This document shows, piece after piece, positions 1 through 9,211 of a stretch of DNA of 47,708 nucleotides (the first letter of the stretch is position 1; every line of letters starts with the position of its first letter). The notes under the pieces were generated by a model. It did not search any database, was not told the origin of the DNA, and worked only from the letters and a program-made list of their open reading frames with translations. The stretch comes from Fibrobacter sp. UBA4309. GTDB taxonomy: Bacteria > Fibrobacterota > Fibrobacteria > Fibrobacterales > Fibrobacteraceae. The translations under genes were made by a program, and so were the position numbers. The stretch lies in contig NZ_DGUN01000016.1 of the NCBI RefSeq assembly GCF_002395745.1, forward strand, positions 1-47,708, read 5' to 3'.

Positions 1-17
1 CGGGGGGCTTTTTTTAT
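1..17 (+). terminator. 3' half of an intrinsic terminator, cut by the window edge
   Basis: The window opens with a C/G-rich run (CGGGGGGC) followed directly by seven T residues, as expected for the downstream arm and U-tract of a terminator of a plus-strand gene to the left. The upstream arm is outside the window, so the hairpin cannot be confirmed. Confidence 0.5.
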
Positions 18-137
18 ATACCCGCAATTTTTCGCGGTGTGGATAACCTATCAACGCTAATAATATATCGATGCAAAATCCTGTACCGTTTTATCCCCTC
101 AGAATCTATTTTCAACTAGAGTACATGAGGTTTGTGA

Positions 138-3100
138 ATGTATCGTTGTTTGGGTTTGATTTTTTTCCTTATTTTTGCTGTTGCCGCCAATGCCACATTG
201 ACGGTGCACTTGCAGTCGCCTTATCGCGACGATGCCACGCGTGCCGAATTTATTCCGCATGTACTGGGCGGAGCGGGCGGTGGTTATAACCCGATTTTTG
301 GGGAAGGCTCCCCGACAATCATGAAAAGCGAGGGTGACGGCTGGTATTCGTACACCTGGGACAAGACGATTGCCGACTTCCAAGACTGGATGACGTTCAA
401 TATCGGTTTTTACCCGAATACGGACGACAACAACTACAACAACAATAACGGTGTCTCGTGGCTCCAATTTGGTGAGATTAAGATTGCTGCGTTCTTCGGT
501 AATGAAACGGAACTGTGGCTCTACACGAATACGACGAGCAAGAGCTATACGAAATCCTTCATGGCTCCGGGTTCCAAGATTGTCTGGTTCAAGAGTCCGT
601 GGGGCAATCGCGCTCTCCCGCAGATGCGGTTTGGTGCCGACTCCGTGCTTATGCGCTTTGTTGAAGGGGACGCTTCGATGTGCGGATGGTTCTACGGATC
701 CATTACGCCCGCGATGATGGCGAACAATCCGATCCAGACTGCATATTTCAATCGTTACATGGCACCGTGGCTTTCGGTGCCTACGGATAGGGAATCTACT
801 ATCGACTTGTCCGCTGCCCTCCAGATTCAAGATACGATATTTGTCGATGGGACTGCCGCAAATGCGGAGATTTCGTTCGAGAAGGGTTCCGCCGGGCAGT
901 GCTTCGATCCGACGCGCAGGCTCCATATCTACCATCCGTGGCGCAACAACACGAGCTTCCGAGACAGTTCCTTCTTTATCACGATAGACAACAACATCAT
1001 GAACACGCCGACCAAGCTGAGTGACGAGGGCGAATATCCGTTCTGGTACCATGTGGATTTCCCGGACACCCTGGTTTCTTCTGCGCAGTGGAATTCCACG
1101 TGGGCGTGGTTCCAGATTCTTCGCGGCAGCAACGAATGGCCGCAGCATCCCTACTTTGCGCAGGAAAGTCGCCCGCTTGCCCAGGACCTTTTCCCGACGG
1201 GCGTTTACGAGGTCTGGTTCTATACGAGTACCAAGATGGGCGTGAAGGATTTCGTTTACTATCCGCCGGAACCGAAAACGGTTCGCTTGCTTTCTCCCTG
1301 GGACAACATGTCTCCCTCGATGCTTGTGGGCGGCGATACGGTCAAGATGGGACCGATTTCTCCGGATACGTGCGGTTGGTACCAGGGAACGTACTACAAG
1401 CATACGGACGACTGGGGTGTAGTATTCAAGCAGTCCTTCGGTATGGAATTCTACGGCGGCAACGGTACCGTAGAGGAAGGAAAGATTGTAGACTCGCTGA
1501 TTTCCCTGGACGAGGTGCTGGCTGCCGTTGATACGGTCTGGGTCTATCCGTATCCGGTGTCGAACAGCGCGCCGAAACTGGATTTGGCGTATCCCGAACG
1601 CCTGGGTGTCTGCCCCACGATGAAGATTTCTGCGCTTGTGGTGGACTGGGCCGGCGAATCGTTCCATGACAGCATCGACGTGGATTTCGGCAACATCTAC
1701 GGTGGTAGCGAGTATACGACGGTTACCTACCTCGATTCTACCGGAACGCTTTCGACCAACAAGGTTTGCGGCGGGCTCGTGAAGGGGATGGTGCAGGACA
1801 CGCTGGTGAACGGCCTGCCCGCCCGCGTTGATTCGTCCAAGTACCCGTGGGGAATGTGCTCGGCTGCGCGCGAAATCGAGAAGTGGTTCGTTCCCCAGGT
1901 TGTCGCGAGGAACAACGGAAAGGAATACACGAATGCCGTCTGTCGCGATATCGACCTGACGCTCGACGAGGAGGGCTTCTGGCTTGCCGATATCACGAAC
2001 CCGACGGACTGTAACGATCCGCAGCATCCGGGATTCTACCCGATTGACGATTTCGAATTCCTGGACGAGGCGAAGACTATTCGCAATCCGAAGTACGACC
2101 ACGACATCAGCGGTTGCAACCACAATTACAGTTTTGCGATGAAGGTTTCGGCCCAGTTCCGTTACGTGAGGGGACAGTACTTCGAGTTCCGTGGCGATGA
2201 CGATGTGTGGGTGTTCATCAACAACAGGCTTGTGGTGGATATCGGTGGTTGCCATAATCCCGAAGAAGGGGCAGTGGATCTCGATACCATGGGACTTGTC
2301 GAGGGTCAGGAATATCCGTTCCATATTTTCTTCTCTGAAAGGAATGCGACCGGTTCGAATTTCAAGATGCGGACTTCCATCAACCTGCAGACGCAAAAGA
2401 CATACTTGCCACGCGAGGTACCGCATACCGACGGCCTGATAGAATACAACATTTTGCAATTGCTGATAGACGAGTCCATCAGCTGCGACGTATCGAGCAC
2501 GACCAAGATCGATACCACGCTTGCGCAGTCGATATTCGTGCTGTACGACGGGAACGGGTTCTTGCCCAAGGAAGGAAAACTCCTGGATCCGGGAACGAAC
2601 TATGGCGGAATCTACGTCAACGAGAACATGGCCGGGTTCATTATCGATACGAGTGCAATTGTCCGCGCCCGCGCGCTTCCTTCGGGGAATTACCTGCTCC
2701 GCTATGCGCTGGCGTCGGATCCGTCGCAGTACAGCGAACTGATTTTCTCCGTCCCGGAATATCCGCTTTCGGAAATCGCGTTTGTCAACGAACAGGATGA
2801 ACCGATACGCGACGTGGAAGGGAATATCGTCGAGGTCATCGACAATGTGGCCCTGGGCGAGTATGCTTTCGTGACGTATCCTGTAAGGATAACGCTCCTA
2901 TTCTTGAATACGATTCTCGATTCCAACGTGGTGACGCTAAACCTGTCGACTTCGGATTCCCTGGTATTCTTCAACAAGAACAACGAACAGGTGACATCGA
3001 TAGAGACGGACGGTACGGGCTTTGCCGATTTCTACGTGATGGGTACGGCCGACGTGGTGAACGGTTCGTTCACTATCGGCGGCAACGCGGTCGGGAATAC

Positions 3101-4325
3101 GCTCACGTGGAAAAACATCAATCTCAAGAAACCTCCTGTCCCGTATGCGACAAAGGGCTGGATGTTCGACCGCAACGGTGACGGTGTGGGTGACAGCATC
3201 TGCGTCGTGTACAACGAGATATTCGATGAAGACGTCCCCGATACGCTCGACTGGATGTTCGGCGATTCGGTGAGCCACAAGATTTCTTCTGTCGCAGAAG
3301 TCCAGAAATATATTGAGCAGGATTCGATGATTGTCATCACTGCCGATTCCCTGCTCAACCATGTGTTCACGGGCAAGGACAACGATATATACAACGGCAT
3401 GTTCCGTTACCACTATACTCATGTGGACGACGAGTCGGGAGATGTCGTGCCGCTGGATATGAAGGCCTCCCTTCAGGACAAGATTGGCCCGGTGCTCATG
3501 AAGGCGATGATTGTCCCGCAATCCGAAACGTATAGCAAGCTCACGCTTACGCTGAGCGAAGGGATGAAGTTCAACAACGAGGATGCCCGATCGCTCTTTG
3601 AATTCAAGATGTGGCGTATGGGCGAAGAGGCGTCTGCCAGGGCGGTAATTTCTTCTATAACGCAGAAGCGCAACAAGGCGCAGATGGAACTGCTTTTCTA
3701 TGCTCCCGAAGGCGGCGTGATTCCGACTGTCGGCGACAGCGTGCGTCTTGTGCCTAACGGAGTTTTTGACCTGAGCGGGAATCCTTCCCATATAAACAAT
3801 GCCTGGGTGCGCATCACGGGCGAACCGCGAGCCGAAACGGAAGTCGTGAATTTTGTGCGGGTCTATGCGGATACCTTGCCGGAATGGACGTACGAGAAGC
3901 CTGTAAAGCCGATATCGGTACCGATGGGCGAGTCGATCAAGGATGTCATGGGTCGCGAAGGCTATCCGGGATACTTGTTGCGTTATGAATTGGGTGAACT
4001 CGTCTTGTCCGATGAAATGCTTTCGAAGGTGAAGATAAAGTGGGAAATCAGCTACTTTACCAATCTGGGACAGTATGTGAACAGCGCGAGCGGCGAAATC
4101 GCCTGTAACGATTCGTCCGTGTTCAACCTGGAACCGTCCTTGCCGAAAAACTGCCGCGACAACCCAGGGAATATATTCCTGGAATGGAACCTGCGCAGCA
4201 AGGGCGGCCGTATCGTAGGGACGGGAGCGTATATCTCCAAGTTCTATTACAAGATTGTTGCCGGCAAGGATGCCGTTACGAGCAAGGACGACACGTACAC
4301 TCTCGGCATCAAGCGGGTTAAATAG
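138..4325 (+). CDS. Secreted fibro-slime domain protein, 1395 aa
   Basis: A large exported surface protein. A hydrophobic signal peptide (MYRCLGLIFFLIFAVAANA) opens it. The first about 480 residues hold four related modules, each opening with an SPW/SPY/HPW-type motif near residues 26, 152, 265 and 385. Residues about 495-760 form the fibro-slime (PA14-like) domain, with the diagnostic FRGDDDVWVFINNRLVVDIGG region near residue 685 and paired cysteines. The rest looks like beta-rich Ig/cadherin-like modules with acidic Asp-rich loops (for example DRNGDGVGDS), ending in a basic tail. Family knowledge: fibro-slime proteins are outer-surface proteins of Fibrobacter, some implicated in cellulose adhesion. 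Binding function here is inference. Start ATG 138 has GAGG 7 nt upstream and gives an intact signal peptide. The stop overlaps the opposing ABC-F gene by 8 bp. Confidence 0.85.
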   Translation: MYRCLGLIFFLIFAVAANATLTVHLQSPYRDDATRAEFIPHVLGGAGGGYNPIFGEGSPTIMKSEGDGWYSYTWDKTIADFQDWMTFNIGFYPNTDDNNYNNNNGVSWLQFGEIKIAAFFGNETELWLYTNTTSKSYTKSFMAPGSKIVWFKSPWGNRALPQMRFGADSVLMRFVEGDASMCGWFYGSITPAMMANNPIQTAYFNRYMAPWLSVPTDRESTIDLSAALQIQDTIFVDGTAANAEISFEKGSAGQCFDPTRRLHIYHPWRNNTSFRDSSFFITIDNNIMNTPTKLSDEGEYPFWYHVDFPDTLVSSAQWNSTWAWFQILRGSNEWPQHPYFAQESRPLAQDLFPTGVYEVWFYTSTKMGVKDFVYYPPEPKTVRLLSPWDNMSPSMLVGGDTVKMGPISPDTCGWYQGTYYKHTDDWGVVFKQSFGMEFYGGNGTVEEGKIVDSLISLDEVLAAVDTVWVYPYPVSNSAPKLDLAYPERLGVCPTMKISALVVDWAGESFHDSIDVDFGNIYGGSEYTTVTYLDSTGTLSTNKVCGGLVKGMVQDTLVNGLPARVDSSKYPWGMCSAAREIEKWFVPQVVARNNGKEYTNAVCRDIDLTLDEEGFWLADITNPTDCNDPQHPGFYPIDDFEFLDEAKTIRNPKYDHDISGCNHNYSFAMKVSAQFRYVRGQYFEFRGDDDVWVFINNRLVVDIGGCHNPEEGAVDLDTMGLVEGQEYPFHIFFSERNATGSNFKMRTSINLQTQKTYLPREVPHTDGLIEYNILQLLIDESISCDVSSTTKIDTTLAQSIFVLYDGNGFLPKEGKLLDPGTNYGGIYVNENMAGFIIDTSAIVRARALPSGNYLLRYALASDPSQYSELIFSVPEYPLSEIAFVNEQDEPIRDVEGNIVEVIDNVALGEYAFVTYPVRITLLFLNTILDSNVVTLNLSTSDSLVFFNKNNEQVTSIETDGTGFADFYVMGTADVVNGSFTIGGNAVGNTLTWKNINLKKPPVPYATKGWMFDRNGDGVGDSICVVYNEIFDEDVPDTLDWMFGDSVSHKISSVAEVQKYIEQDSMIVITADSLLNHVFTGKDNDIYNGMFRYHYTHVDDESGDVVPLDMKASLQDKIGPVLMKAMIVPQSETYSKLTLTLSEGMKFNNEDARSLFEFKMWRMGEEASARAVISSITQKRNKAQMELLFYAPEGGVIPTVGDSVRLVPNGVFDLSGNPSHINNAWVRITGEPRAETEVVNFVRVYADTLPEWTYEKPVKPISVPMGESIKDVMGREGYPGYLLRYELGELVLSDEMLSKVKIKWEISYFTNLGQYVNSASGEIACNDSSVFNLEPSLPKNCRDNPGNIFLEWNLRSKGGRIVGTGAYISKFYYKIVAGKDAVTSKDDTYTLGIKRVK

Positions 4326-6210
4326 GATATTTGTCCTTGGCGGCCTCGAGTTCGGCGCTCGTCTTTTCCCACGCTTCGTATAGCTGGTCGACTTTTTTCC
4401 TGTTGTCGTCCATGTCTTTTGCGATGGCGGTGATGGCGTTGCCGTCGCCGCTTTCCGATGCGGTGACGAGTTTCGCCTCGAGTTCGCCACCGAGCGATTC
4501 AGCTTTCGCGATATCTGCTTCAAGGCGGGCGAGTTCCTTTTCAAGCGGCTTGATGACCTTGGAACGTTCGGCGATGTAGTCGGCACGGGCCTTGCGGTCC
4601 ATGCTGGCGCGCGGTACGGCTGCCGTTGCGGAGGCCTTGCCGGTATTGGATGCGTCGCCTTCCACGTCGATGTTCGAAACCTTGATGTTCGCGGAATTGG
4701 ATCCGCCCGGTTTCTTTTCGGACGCCCAGCCTACCTTTTCGAGGAAGTCAGCATACGTGCCTTCGAATATACGGCATGTCCCGCCGTCAAAGACGACGAG
4801 GCGGTTTGCGAAGGCGTGCAGGAGTTCTTCGTCGTGGGTTACCACGAGGGCGGTGCCTTCGTAATCTTCGAGAGCGTCGATAAGGCTCTCGATGCTTTCC
4901 ATGTCCAGGTGGTTCGTCGGTTCGTCGAGCAGGAGCATGTTGCATGGGCTCGCGAGAATCTTTCCGAGCAGAACGCGGCTCCGCTCGCCACCGGAAAGTA
5001 CCTTCACCTTCTTTAACGCGGCGTCGCCGCTGAACATCATGAGACCCGCGAGGCCGCGGGCGCGGCTCTTCTGCGAAACTTCTTCGATGGCGGTCGCGAT
5101 TTCTTCTTCGACGGTATTGTCGAGATTCAGTCGATTGATGTTTGTCTGCCCGAAATAGTTTATCTGCAGGTTCGGATTGTAGCTGATTTCGCCTGCGCTC
5201 GGCTGTAGCTCCTTGGCAATCAGGTTCAGGAGTGTCGTTTTGCCGCGTCCGTTCGGGCCGATGACTGCGATGCGGTCGCCCTTGAAAACTTCCATCGTGA
5301 GATCGGTGATGAGTTCCGGACCGTTGGGGTAGGCAAAATGCAGTCCCTTGATTTGTAGCATTCTCTTGCCCGGGAACGGCGTCTCGGTAAAGCTGAAGTC
5401 CAGGTTCCTTTCGTGCGTGAGACGCTCGCCGTTGGCAAGTTTTGCCGCGGCCTTGATCTTGGACTGCACCATGGCGGCTTTCGCGGCCTTGTAGCGGAAC
5501 CGTTCAATGACGCGTTCCAGCTGTTCCTTCTTGCGCTGCTCGTTTTCTTGCGTGCGCATCGCCACTTCTTCTTCTTCGGCGATGGTTTCGCGGAGCTTTT
5601 CGACGGAGCCCTTTACCTTGCGCATCTTGTGGCGGTGAATGCCGACGGTGTGCGTGCAGACTTCGTCCATAAAGTGGTGGTCGTGCGTAATCAGCAGCAC
5701 TTCGCCCTTCCATGCGCGCAAGAAGCGACTGAGCCAGCGCATGGATACGATGTCGAGGTAGTTCGTGGGTTCGTCGAGCAGCAGCATGTCGGGCTCGCTC
5801 GCCAGTACTTTCGCGAGGTTCAGGCGGATCTGGAAACCGCCCGAAAGGAGCATGGGGCTTTTGTGCATGGATTCTTCGTCGAATCCGAGACCGAAAAGGA
5901 TGGCTTCGACCTTGTGTTCTTCAATCCATCCGTCTTCGTTTACCTTGAGTACGCTGCAGGCTTCTTCGTGTACCGTGGCGTGCGTAAAGTTTATGTGCTG
6001 CTGCAGATAGCCGATCGTATAGTTCTTGGGAATGTCGATGCTTCCGCCGTCAATACATTCCTGGCCCAGGATCATCTTGAAGAGCGTGGACTTGCCGCAG
6101 CCATTGCGGCCCACCAGTCCGACACGTTCGTGGTCGCCAACGAGCATGCTGGCTCCGTCGAGCAACACTTGTTCGCCAAAGGATTTAGAAACGTTCTGTA
6201 CCTGGATCAC
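4318..6210 (-). CDS. ABC-F family ATPase (ribosome-associated type), 630 aa
   Basis: Soluble protein with two ABC nucleotide-binding domains and no membrane segment. First domain: Walker A GRNGCGKST near residue 35, signature LSGGF, Walker B LLLDEPTNYLD. Second domain: Walker A GPNGRGKTT, signature LSGGERSR, Walker B LLLDEPTNHLD. A charged linker rich in Glu, Arg and Lys joins them, and the C-terminus is a predicted coiled coil (KPLEKELARLEADIAKAE). Family knowledge: ABC-F proteins act on ribosomes, not in transport. The reading frame stays open upstream, but GTG 6210 is the sensible start: it begins VIQVQNVSKSFG, a standard ABC N-terminus, and a TAAATT hexamer lies 7 nt before it. Upstream codons are antisense to the divergent hydrolase gene. 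It is distinct from the second ABC-F gene at 32632. Confidence 0.85.
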   Translation of the reverse strand: MIQVQNVSKSFGEQVLLDGASMLVGDHERVGLVGRNGCGKSTLFKMILGQECIDGGSIDIPKNYTIGYLQQHINFTHATVHEEACSVLKVNEDGWIEEHKVEAILFGLGFDEESMHKSPMLLSGGFQIRLNLAKVLASEPDMLLLDEPTNYLDIVSMRWLSRFLRAWKGEVLLITHDHHFMDEVCTHTVGIHRHKMRKVKGSVEKLRETIAEEEEVAMRTQENEQRKKEQLERVIERFRYKAAKAAMVQSKIKAAAKLANGERLTHERNLDFSFTETPFPGKRMLQIKGLHFAYPNGPELITDLTMEVFKGDRIAVIGPNGRGKTTLLNLIAKELQPSAGEISYNPNLQINYFGQTNINRLNLDNTVEEEIATAIEEVSQKSRARGLAGLMMFSGDAALKKVKVLSGGERSRVLLGKILASPCNMLLLDEPTNHLDMESIESLIDALEDYEGTALVVTHDEELLHAFANRLVVFDGGTCRIFEGTYADFLEKVGWASEKKPGGSNSANIKVSNIDVEGDASNTGKASATAAVPRASMDRKARADYIAERSKVIKPLEKELARLEADIAKAESLGGELEAKLVTASESGDGNAITAIAKDMDDNRKKVDQLYEAWEKTSAELEAAKDKYPI

Positions 6211-6274
6211 GTGGACAAATTTAGAATTTTTTATAACTTTTGGAATGATTTTATACAAAAAGGATATTACGCCC

Positions 6275-7594
6275 GTGATAAGTGGAAAACGTCTCTGGAT
6301 AGGTATATGCGTGCTGGTTTTGATTGCTGCCTCGGCGGTTGAAATCTGGTATTCCTGCGAGAAAAGCTCAGAAGAAAGCGCCCTGGACGATGGTTCCCGG
6401 GTAGTGTTCAGCGACGAGGCCTTATGGAAATCCATGCTGGCGGTGAAGACGGACAAGGAGCTGGGCGAACCTTACAAGGTATATCCCATAGATGTCGCGT
6501 ATCCGGACGGGAACAGCTATCATGCGACGCTTGTGGAATACCCGTTCGGGGAATCCCCGCGTGCCGTAAAGACTGCGACGGATTCCGTGCGGGTCGCAGA
6601 AGGTGCCGATAGCGCTAATGTGGTGCCGGTTGTAAAAGAAGAGAAGTTCCCTCGCGGTATTATGCTGTACCTTCACGGGTTCAACGATTATTTCTTCCAC
6701 AAGGAGATGGCGGAGAAGGCCGACTCGGCCGGCTTTGCCTTCTTTGCGATCGATATCCATAACGCCGGACGTTCCTTGAGGGAAGGCGACCCGCGCTGCG
6801 ATATGCGGAACATAAGGGAGTTCTTCCGGGAACTGGATTTTGCCGTGGCACTTAGCCGCCAGGTGGTCAAGGAACGCGTAGAGAAGATGGCTATCGCGCG
6901 GATGCGTGACAGCATAGGCGATGGCGTGCCGGATTCTTTGGCGCAGCAGTCGCTTCTCGATGCAGTGAACCGCGCGCTTGCGCTCCCGTACGTGCTGGAA
7001 GGGCATTCGCAGGGCGGGCTGATCATGTCGCTGTATGCGGATTCACGCCAAGGAGAAAATTTTGCGGCTGTCGTATTGAACAGCCCCTTTGTCGAGATGA
7101 ATTTCAACTGGATCATGCGCAAGGCGGTGGCTCCGTTGCTTTCGGAACTGGCTATTTATTTCCCCGACGCCGCGCTCCCTGCTACGGGTAACGACAATTA
7201 CGCAAAATCGCTGCATCGCGGTGATTATGGCGAATGGGAATACAATACGGAATACAAGACGCCGCTCCGCCCGAAACAGTATATCGGGTGGGTGCGTGCG
7301 ATTCACAAGGGACAGCGGAAGCTCCAGAAAGGATTGCATATAAATTCGCCTGTCTTGGTGATGCGCAGCGGATGCAGTGTCGACGAAGACGAATGGGTGG
7401 AAGACTACATGCGTTGTGACGGCGTGCTGGACGTGGAGCACATCGGGGAATTCGCTCCGGGGCTCGGCGGCAACGTGACGCTGGAAACTCTCGAGGGGGC
7501 CCTGCACGATGTCTTGCTTTCTAAACGCGAGGTCCGCGACGACGCCTACGGGCGTATGTTCCGCTTTGTCGACGGCGTTCTAGGACGTCCGTAA
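6275..7594 (+). CDS. Membrane-anchored alpha/beta hydrolase (S33/Hydrolase_4 type), 439 aa
   Basis: A serine hydrolase of the monoacylglycerol lipase / S33 aminopeptidase type. An N-terminal signal anchor (LWIGICVLVLIAASAVEIWY) places the catalytic part outside the inner membrane. Visible motifs: an oxyanion-type LHGFNDY segment, the nucleophile elbow GHSQGG (Ser near residue 244), an acidic SVDEDEW segment and a late GALHDVL histidine, all in triad order. About 30 polar residues are inserted before the LHGF strand. Start choice: GTG 6275 has AAAGGA about 10 nt upstream. ATG 6245 in the same frame lacks a clear ribosome site but stays possible. It is divergent from the ABC-F gene. The substrate cannot be told from sequence. 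Confidence 0.75.
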   Translation: MISGKRLWIGICVLVLIAASAVEIWYSCEKSSEESALDDGSRVVFSDEALWKSMLAVKTDKELGEPYKVYPIDVAYPDGNSYHATLVEYPFGESPRAVKTATDSVRVAEGADSANVVPVVKEEKFPRGIMLYLHGFNDYFFHKEMAEKADSAGFAFFAIDIHNAGRSLREGDPRCDMRNIREFFRELDFAVALSRQVVKERVEKMAIARMRDSIGDGVPDSLAQQSLLDAVNRALALPYVLEGHSQGGLIMSLYADSRQGENFAAVVLNSPFVEMNFNWIMRKAVAPLLSELAIYFPDAALPATGNDNYAKSLHRGDYGEWEYNTEYKTPLRPKQYIGWVRAIHKGQRKLQKGLHINSPVLVMRSGCSVDEDEWVEDYMRCDGVLDVEHIGEFAPGLGGNVTLETLEGALHDVLLSKREVRDDAYGRMFRFVDGVLGRP

Positions 7595-7599
7595 TCTAC

Positions 7600-7623
7600 A
7601 TTTATGCGAATATTTGCATAAAT
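7600..7623. promoter_or_regulatory. Inverted repeat ATTTATGC-N8-GCATAAAT ahead of the metY promoter
   Basis: Two perfect 8-nt arms separated by GAATATTT, ending 3 nt before the TTGACA box. The position suits an operator for a dimeric regulator. No long T-run follows, so it is a poor terminator for the preceding gene. Confidence 0.4.
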
Positions 7624-7626
7624 GCA

Positions 7627-7654
7627 TTGACAAGATATAGTCTTTTTCTATATT
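7627..7654 (+). promoter_or_regulatory. Sigma-70-type promoter of metY
   Basis: TTGACA (7627-7632), 16-nt spacer, TATATT (7649-7654). The leader of about 130 nt to the metY start contains a heptamer tandem repeat. No SAM riboswitch core was recognised in it. Confidence 0.65.
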
Positions 7655-7713
7655 TGCCTATCGAACGGATAGGAATGTTTTGCGATTGTGGCGACGGCCT
7701 GTGGCGAATTATC

Positions 7714-7741
7714 TTTCGTCTTTCGTCTATCGTCTTTCGTC
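7714..7741. repeat. Heptanucleotide tandem repeat, unit TTTCGTC, 4 copies
   Basis: Four back-to-back 7-bp units at 7714, 7721, 7728 (TATCGTC variant) and 7735, inside the metY leader. It is one of three period-7 repeats in the window; the others are at 16026 and 38631. Confidence 0.85.
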
Positions 7742-7792
7742 TAACATACCTCACTATCTATATTTTAAGGCTATAACAAACAAGAGGCAAAA

Positions 7793-9070
7793 ATGTCCAA
7801 GATCGAAACTTTGTGCGTACAGGGCGGCTGGCAGCCGAAAAACGGCGAACCGCGCGTCCTCCCCATTTACCAGAGCACCACTTTCAAGTACGAGTCCAGC
7901 AACGCGATGGCCGACCTGTTCGACCTGAAGGCCAGCGGCTACTTCTACACGCGCTTGCAGAACCCGACCAACGATGCCGTGGCATCCAAGATTGCGGCCA
8001 TGGAAGGCGGTGTCGCTGCGATGCTCACGAGTTCCGGTCAGGCGGCGAACTTCTTCGCCGTGTTCAACATCTGCGAGGCGGGCGACCACTTCATTAGCAC
8101 CAGCGCCATCTACGGCGGTACGAGCAACCTCTTCAGCGTTACCATGAAGAAGCTCGGCATCGAATGCACGTTCGTGGACCAGGATGCGAGCGACGAAGAA
8201 ATCGAAAAGGCCTTCCGCCCGAACACCAAGTGCTTCTTCGGCGAGACTGTGGCAAACCCTGCCGGCAAGATTCTCGACCTCAAGCGCTTCGCCGACATCG
8301 CCCACAAGCACGGCGTGCCGATGATTGTGGACAACACGTTCCCGACTCCGATTCTTTGCCGCCCGATTGATTTCGGCGTGGACATCGTGACGCATTCCAC
8401 CACCAAGTACATGGACGGTCACGCGATGGCCGTGGGTGGCTGCATCGTGGATAGCGGAAACTTCGACTGGGAAGCCCATCACGACAAGTTCAAGGGCCTC
8501 ACCGAACCGGATCCGAGCTACCACGGCCTTGCCTACACGAAGGCTTTCGGCAAGGGCGCCTTCATCACGAAGGCTACGGCCCAGCTCATGCGCGACCTCG
8601 GCAGCATCCAGGCTCCGCAGAATGCGTTCCTCCTGAACGTTGGCCTCGAAACGCTTCACCTGCGCATGCCGCGCCACTGCGAAAACGCTCTCGCCTGCGC
8701 GAAGTTCCTACAGAACCACCCGAAGGTGGCCTGGGTCGATTACGCGGGCCTCGAGGGCAACAAGTACCACGAACTTGCCAAGAAGCAGTTCAAGGGCGGG
8801 CTCCCCTGCGGCGTGCTCACGTTCGGCATCAAGGGTGGCCGTGAAAAGAGCATCCAGTTCATGGACAACCTCAAGATGATTTGCATCGTGACCCACGTGG
8901 CCGACGCCCGCAGCTGCGTGCTGCATCCGGCAAGCCACACGCACCGTCAGCTCAGCGACGAACAGCTCATCGAAGCAGGCGTCGCGCCTGACTTGATCCG
9001 CTTCAGCGTGGGTATTGAGAACGTCGAAGACATCATCGCCGACCTGACTCAGGCTCTCGACAAGGTGTAA
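7793..9070 (+). CDS. metY: O-acetylhomoserine sulfhydrylase (PLP-dependent), 425 aa
   Basis: Catalyses formation of homocysteine from O-acetylhomoserine and sulfide in methionine synthesis; cytoplasmic, PLP-dependent, Cys/Met metabolism fold type I. The protein is full length for MetY. Visible: YTRLQNPTNDAVASKIAAMEGG near the N-terminus, SSGQAANF, the DNTFPTP segment, the PLP lysine in HSTTKYMDGHA (Lys205), and the C-terminal SVGIENVEDIIADL typical of the family. ATG 7793 is preceded by AGAGGC about 6 nt upstream. The gene stands alone, with its own promoter and terminator and a possible operator. Some family members accept other acyl-homoserines or cysteine substrates, so the exact specificity is inferred from family resemblance. 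Confidence 0.9.
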   Translation: MSKIETLCVQGGWQPKNGEPRVLPIYQSTTFKYESSNAMADLFDLKASGYFYTRLQNPTNDAVASKIAAMEGGVAAMLTSSGQAANFFAVFNICEAGDHFISTSAIYGGTSNLFSVTMKKLGIECTFVDQDASDEEIEKAFRPNTKCFFGETVANPAGKILDLKRFADIAHKHGVPMIVDNTFPTPILCRPIDFGVDIVTHSTTKYMDGHAMAVGGCIVDSGNFDWEAHHDKFKGLTEPDPSYHGLAYTKAFGKGAFITKATAQLMRDLGSIQAPQNAFLLNVGLETLHLRMPRHCENALACAKFLQNHPKVAWVDYAGLEGNKYHELAKKQFKGGLPCGVLTFGIKGGREKSIQFMDNLKMICIVTHVADARSCVLHPASHTHRQLSDEQLIEAGVAPDLIRFSVGIENVEDIIADLTQALDKV

Positions 9071-9092
9071 TTGTCGACGTACATTTAAAAAG

Positions 9093-9115
9093 GCGACCGC
9101 GAGGTCGCTTTTTTT
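9093..9115 (+). terminator. Intrinsic terminator of metY
   Basis: Stem GCGACC / GGTCGC with loop GCGA, followed by seven T residues (9109-9115) and preceded by an A-rich run. Confidence 0.85.
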
Positions 9116-9144
9116 ATCTGCTTCGCAGATTCTAAACATTGCGC

Positions 9145-9185
9145 CTCGGTCATGTGCAAGCTAGCTTGCACGCGACTCTCGGCTT
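9145..9185. repeat. 41-bp hairpin repeat, copy 1
   Basis: Conserved flank CTCGGTCAT, an 8-bp stem GTGCAAGC/GCTTGCAC around TA, then the conserved flank GCGACTCTCG and CTT. The second copy at 19208 has the same flanks and length but a different, still self-complementary stem. GCGAC (9172-9176) can also pair with GTCGC (9186-9190) just before eight T residues, so this copy may double as a terminator. Confidence 0.75.
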
Positions 9186-9211
9186 GTCGCTTTTTTTTGT
9201 GCGCGGTATTC

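Noticed and set aside
99..2459. Long minus-strand open frame (786 codons) opposite the fibro-slime gene
   Set aside because: Its translation is arginine/histidine-rich with no domain, and it is the mirror of a clearly coding frame with signal peptide and fibro-slime motif.
2937..4586. Minus-strand open frame of 549 codons
   Set aside because: Runs across two genes in another frame, low-complexity composition, no motif.
7655..7792. SAM riboswitch in the metY leader
   Set aside because: No recognisable SAM-I/II core or terminator-antiterminator pair; the leader is mostly a heptamer repeat.
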